Source: Bacillus bingmayongensis (lineage in GTDB: Bacteria; Bacillota; Bacilli; Bacillales; Bacillaceae_G). Taken from it: DNA of 64,000 bases. A program made the position numbers and the translations under genes. Each line of letters opens with the position of its first letter. Position 1 is the first letter of the stretch. This document shows, piece by piece, positions 62,617 through 64,000 of the stretch. The stretch is from assembly GCF_000299035.1 (NCBI RefSeq), contig NZ_JH921521.1, positions 88,647 to 152,646 of the forward strand. The letters are read 5' to 3'. The notes beneath the pieces were generated by a model. The model was not told the origin of the DNA. It saw only the letters and a list, made by a program, of their open reading frames with translations, and made no database searches.

Positions 62617-62985
62617 ATGGCTACTCGTCACATCATTACAATGCTAGAGCAATCATTACAAGCTGAAACAGAGCACACTGCTTCTCATCTATCTAAAGTG
62701 TTACCACAAAGGATTCTTGAACAAACAATGGCTGCAAACGAAGACACACACTACAACACAATTGGAGAATGGTATAAAAATCATTTCTTATTCCAGCAAA
62801 ATGATTTTCTCTGGGCTAAATATGCCTACTATGATGCATATTGTGAGGCATTACAAAATCAAGGTCACCTAACAAAACGTGTGCGCCATATACTAGAGTC
62901 TGTGGCTAGAAAACATGGAAAACAATACATTGCTTCCGTGCAAAATATACAATTTCCTGATCACCATGCAAAAGGCACTGCATAA
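62617..62985 (+). CDS. Hypothetical protein, 122 residues
   Basis: I do not recognise the family. The protein is mostly helical and soluble, with several His residues and aromatic-rich middle part (NTIGEWYKNHFLFQQNDFLWAKYAYYDAYCEAL). The helix repeat LESVARKHGKQYIASVQNIQ closes it. AAAGGAGAG lies 8 bases before the ATG. The promoter region has TATAAT-like TATTGTATAATAG at about 62541. It is monocistronic, ending at a hairpin near 63052-63103. Confidence 0.7.
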   Translation: MATRHIITMLEQSLQAETEHTASHLSKVLPQRILEQTMAANEDTHYNTIGEWYKNHFLFQQNDFLWAKYAYYDAYCEALQNQGHLTKRVRHILESVARKHGKQYIASVQNIQFPDHHAKGTA

Positions 62986-63051
62986 TTTGCTAAGTTCCAG
63001 GATAAACGTAGCACAGTCAGCTCGGTCTCTAGAAGAATCCAAAAATAAAAT

Positions 63052-63103
63052 GTTCACGTCTTCCTATCCCTTTTTTTCAAAAATAGATCCACAAGACGTG
63101 AAC
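63052..63103 (+). terminator. Long-loop hairpin after the 122-residue gene
   Basis: GTTCACGTCTT pairs with AAGACGTGAAC (11 bp) but with a 30-base loop that itself contains a T run. It is a possible terminator. Confidence 0.45.
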
Positions 63104-63150
63104 TTATGAAACCGGTGTCAAAAAAAATGATAGAAAACATAGGAAACAGG

Positions 63151-63206
63151 AAAACACCCAGCTTACTTCCCTTCTTAATATGAATGGAAAAGTAACTGGG
63201 TGTTTA
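63151..63206 (-). terminator. Terminator after the ferredoxin-NADP reductase gene
   Basis: AAACACCCAG and CTTACTT pair with AAGTAACTGGGTGTTT (one bulge) around an A/T loop. It lies 40 bases past the stop at 63244. Confidence 0.75.
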
Positions 63207-63243
63207 TATATAACTAGGAAAATACCTCTTTTTAAAGGATTTC

Positions 63244-64000
63244 TTATTTCATCATTTGCTTAATAAGCTCCCTATTACGCTGTTTAAACACATCATTATG
63301 TGAAGATACCATTCCATACTCACTCGCATCTGGCTGAATAAATTGTTTTGCTTTATTTACAGCATTTCCAGCATCTTGGAAAGCACCAGCTATTAAATGT
63401 AATTTGCCTTCATGCTTTAAAATATCTCCAGCAGCATATAGCCCTTCTATTGAAGATTCGCTGTTCACACTTCCCGCAATAAAATAATTATCAATGATTT
63501 CGACACTCAACTCACTATTTTCCAATAATGTCATATCACGTTCATAACCGTGATTAATGATTACTTCATCAATTAGTAAATATGAAATCTCTCCTGTTTC
63601 ATGATTCGTTAGTTCCACGCGTTCAATCGCTTCATGATTATTACCTGCAATTAATTTTGTAATTGATGTATTAAAGAAACAATCCACTGAGCTATTCATA
63701 AGCTGGGTAACTTGTGCTTCATGACCAGACAAAGCCTCTTTTCTATATGTTAAATACACCTTTTTCGCAATTGCCTCCAATTCATTCACCCAATCTATAG
63801 CTGAATTCCCTCCACCTGAGACAATAACAGTCTTATCTTTAAAGTGCTTTAAAGATTTTACAGTATAATTTAAATTCGATACTTCAAACCTCTCTGCACC
63901 TTCAATTGCTAACTTTTGTGGTTTCAGTATTCCGCTTCCAGTAGCTACAATGACTGTTTTTGAAAAATGTTTTTGACCAGAGAAAGTTGTTAACACAAAA
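63244..64000 (-). CDS. Ferredoxin/flavodoxin-NADP reductase, thioredoxin-reductase-like (partial)
   Basis: The frame stays open to the right edge, so the N-terminal FAD motif is missing; about 252 codons remain. Visible are the NADPH-binding motif VSGGGNSAIDWVNELEAIA, the end of the first FAD domain (TVIVATGSG) and the second FAD contact GLYAAGDILKHEGKLHLIAGAFQDAGNAVNKAK. The Cys-x-x-Cys of thioredoxin reductase is absent; DW follows GNSAI instead. This is the YumC-type FNR. From memory, one of the two B. cereus flavodoxin reductases (Fnr1) sits at this place. The C-terminal extension past residue 220 fits that family. Confidence 0.9.
   Translation of the reverse strand, partial: FVLTTFSGQKHFSKTVIVATGSGILKPQKLAIEGAERFEVSNLNYTVKSLKHFKDKTVIVSGGGNSAIDWVNELEAIAKKVYLTYRKEALSGHEAQVTQLMNSSVDCFFNTSITKLIAGNNHEAIERVELTNHETGEISYLLIDEVIINHGYERDMTLLENSELSVEIIDNYFIAGSVNSESSIEGLYAAGDILKHEGKLHLIAGAFQDAGNAVNKAKQFIQPDASEYGMVSSHNDVFKQRNRELIKQMMK

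Overview
The window is a piece of a low-GC Firmicute chromosome that I would place in the Bacillus cereus group (B. cereus, B. thuringiensis, B. anthracis, B. mycoides and relatives). The evidence is strong AGGAGG-type ribosome binding sites, T-box, S-box and TPP leader RNAs, a 674-residue GH18/FnIII/CBM2 chitinase of the ChiCW kind, an arcABDC-arcR cluster, a Delta10-type fatty acid desaturase next to a Rieske-FAD protein, and copies of a B. cereus-type intergenic repeat. I see no phage, IS element, rRNA, tRNA or CRISPR array. It looks like core chromosome with a few eroded spots. The species call is inference; no search was run.

Left part (1-15.4 kb): the start of a secreted multi-SH3b protein (cut by the left edge); a second, archaeal-type prolyl-tRNA synthetase behind a T-box; a type I phosphodiesterase-like protein; two MFS transporters, one paired with a TetR regulator and duplicated operators; an XRE regulator; a thioredoxin-like protein and a DUF1992 protein; the chitinase with candidate cre and NagR/dre-like sites; and metNIQ behind an S-box.

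Middle (15.5-33.5 kb): an ABC-F ATPase with a leader peptide and attenuator; a TPP-riboswitch operon for a pyrimidine/thiamine-precursor ABC importer (thiamine-binding protein, thiX, thiY, thiZ); a PfoR-like membrane protein followed by a decayed L-serine dehydratase pair (sdaAB shortened, sdaAA twice frameshifted); a DcuB-like C4-dicarboxylate carrier; threonine dehydratase; thiM-thiE behind a second TPP riboswitch; and a yclNOPQ-type siderophore importer with Fur-like boxes and an intergenic repeat in its leader. A dead fragment of a second topoisomerase III gene lies head-to-head with intact topB.

Right part (33.5-64 kb): topB; a large YhgE/Pip membrane protein; oligo-1,6-glucosidase, then a glucose/alpha-glucoside PTS IIC-IIB gene and an endonuclease/exonuclease/phosphatase-fold gene, with cre sites; the arginine deiminase operon arcA-arcB-arcD-arcC with arcR downstream and an ArgR-family gene upstream; a polar amino-acid ABC importer; the desaturase and the Rieske-FAD oxidoreductase; a nucleotidyltransferase; a tandem P-loop NTPase; a SAM-riboswitch-controlled cyclase/kynurenine-formamidase-fold hydrolase; an orphan membrane histidine kinase; small DNA-binding and hypothetical proteins; and the C-terminal part of a ferredoxin/flavodoxin-NADP reductase cut by the right edge.

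Regulatory themes recur. Catabolite control (cre-like sites) appears at the chitinase, pfoR/sda, PTS, malL and arc loci. RNA switches control proline (T-box), SAM (two S-boxes) and TPP (two). Iron control is likely at yclNOPQ. The least explained items are the ABC-F leader, the S-box-controlled cyclase, the topB remnant, the recurrent AAACGTTT palindromes and a three-way-junction-like element at 28.8 kb.
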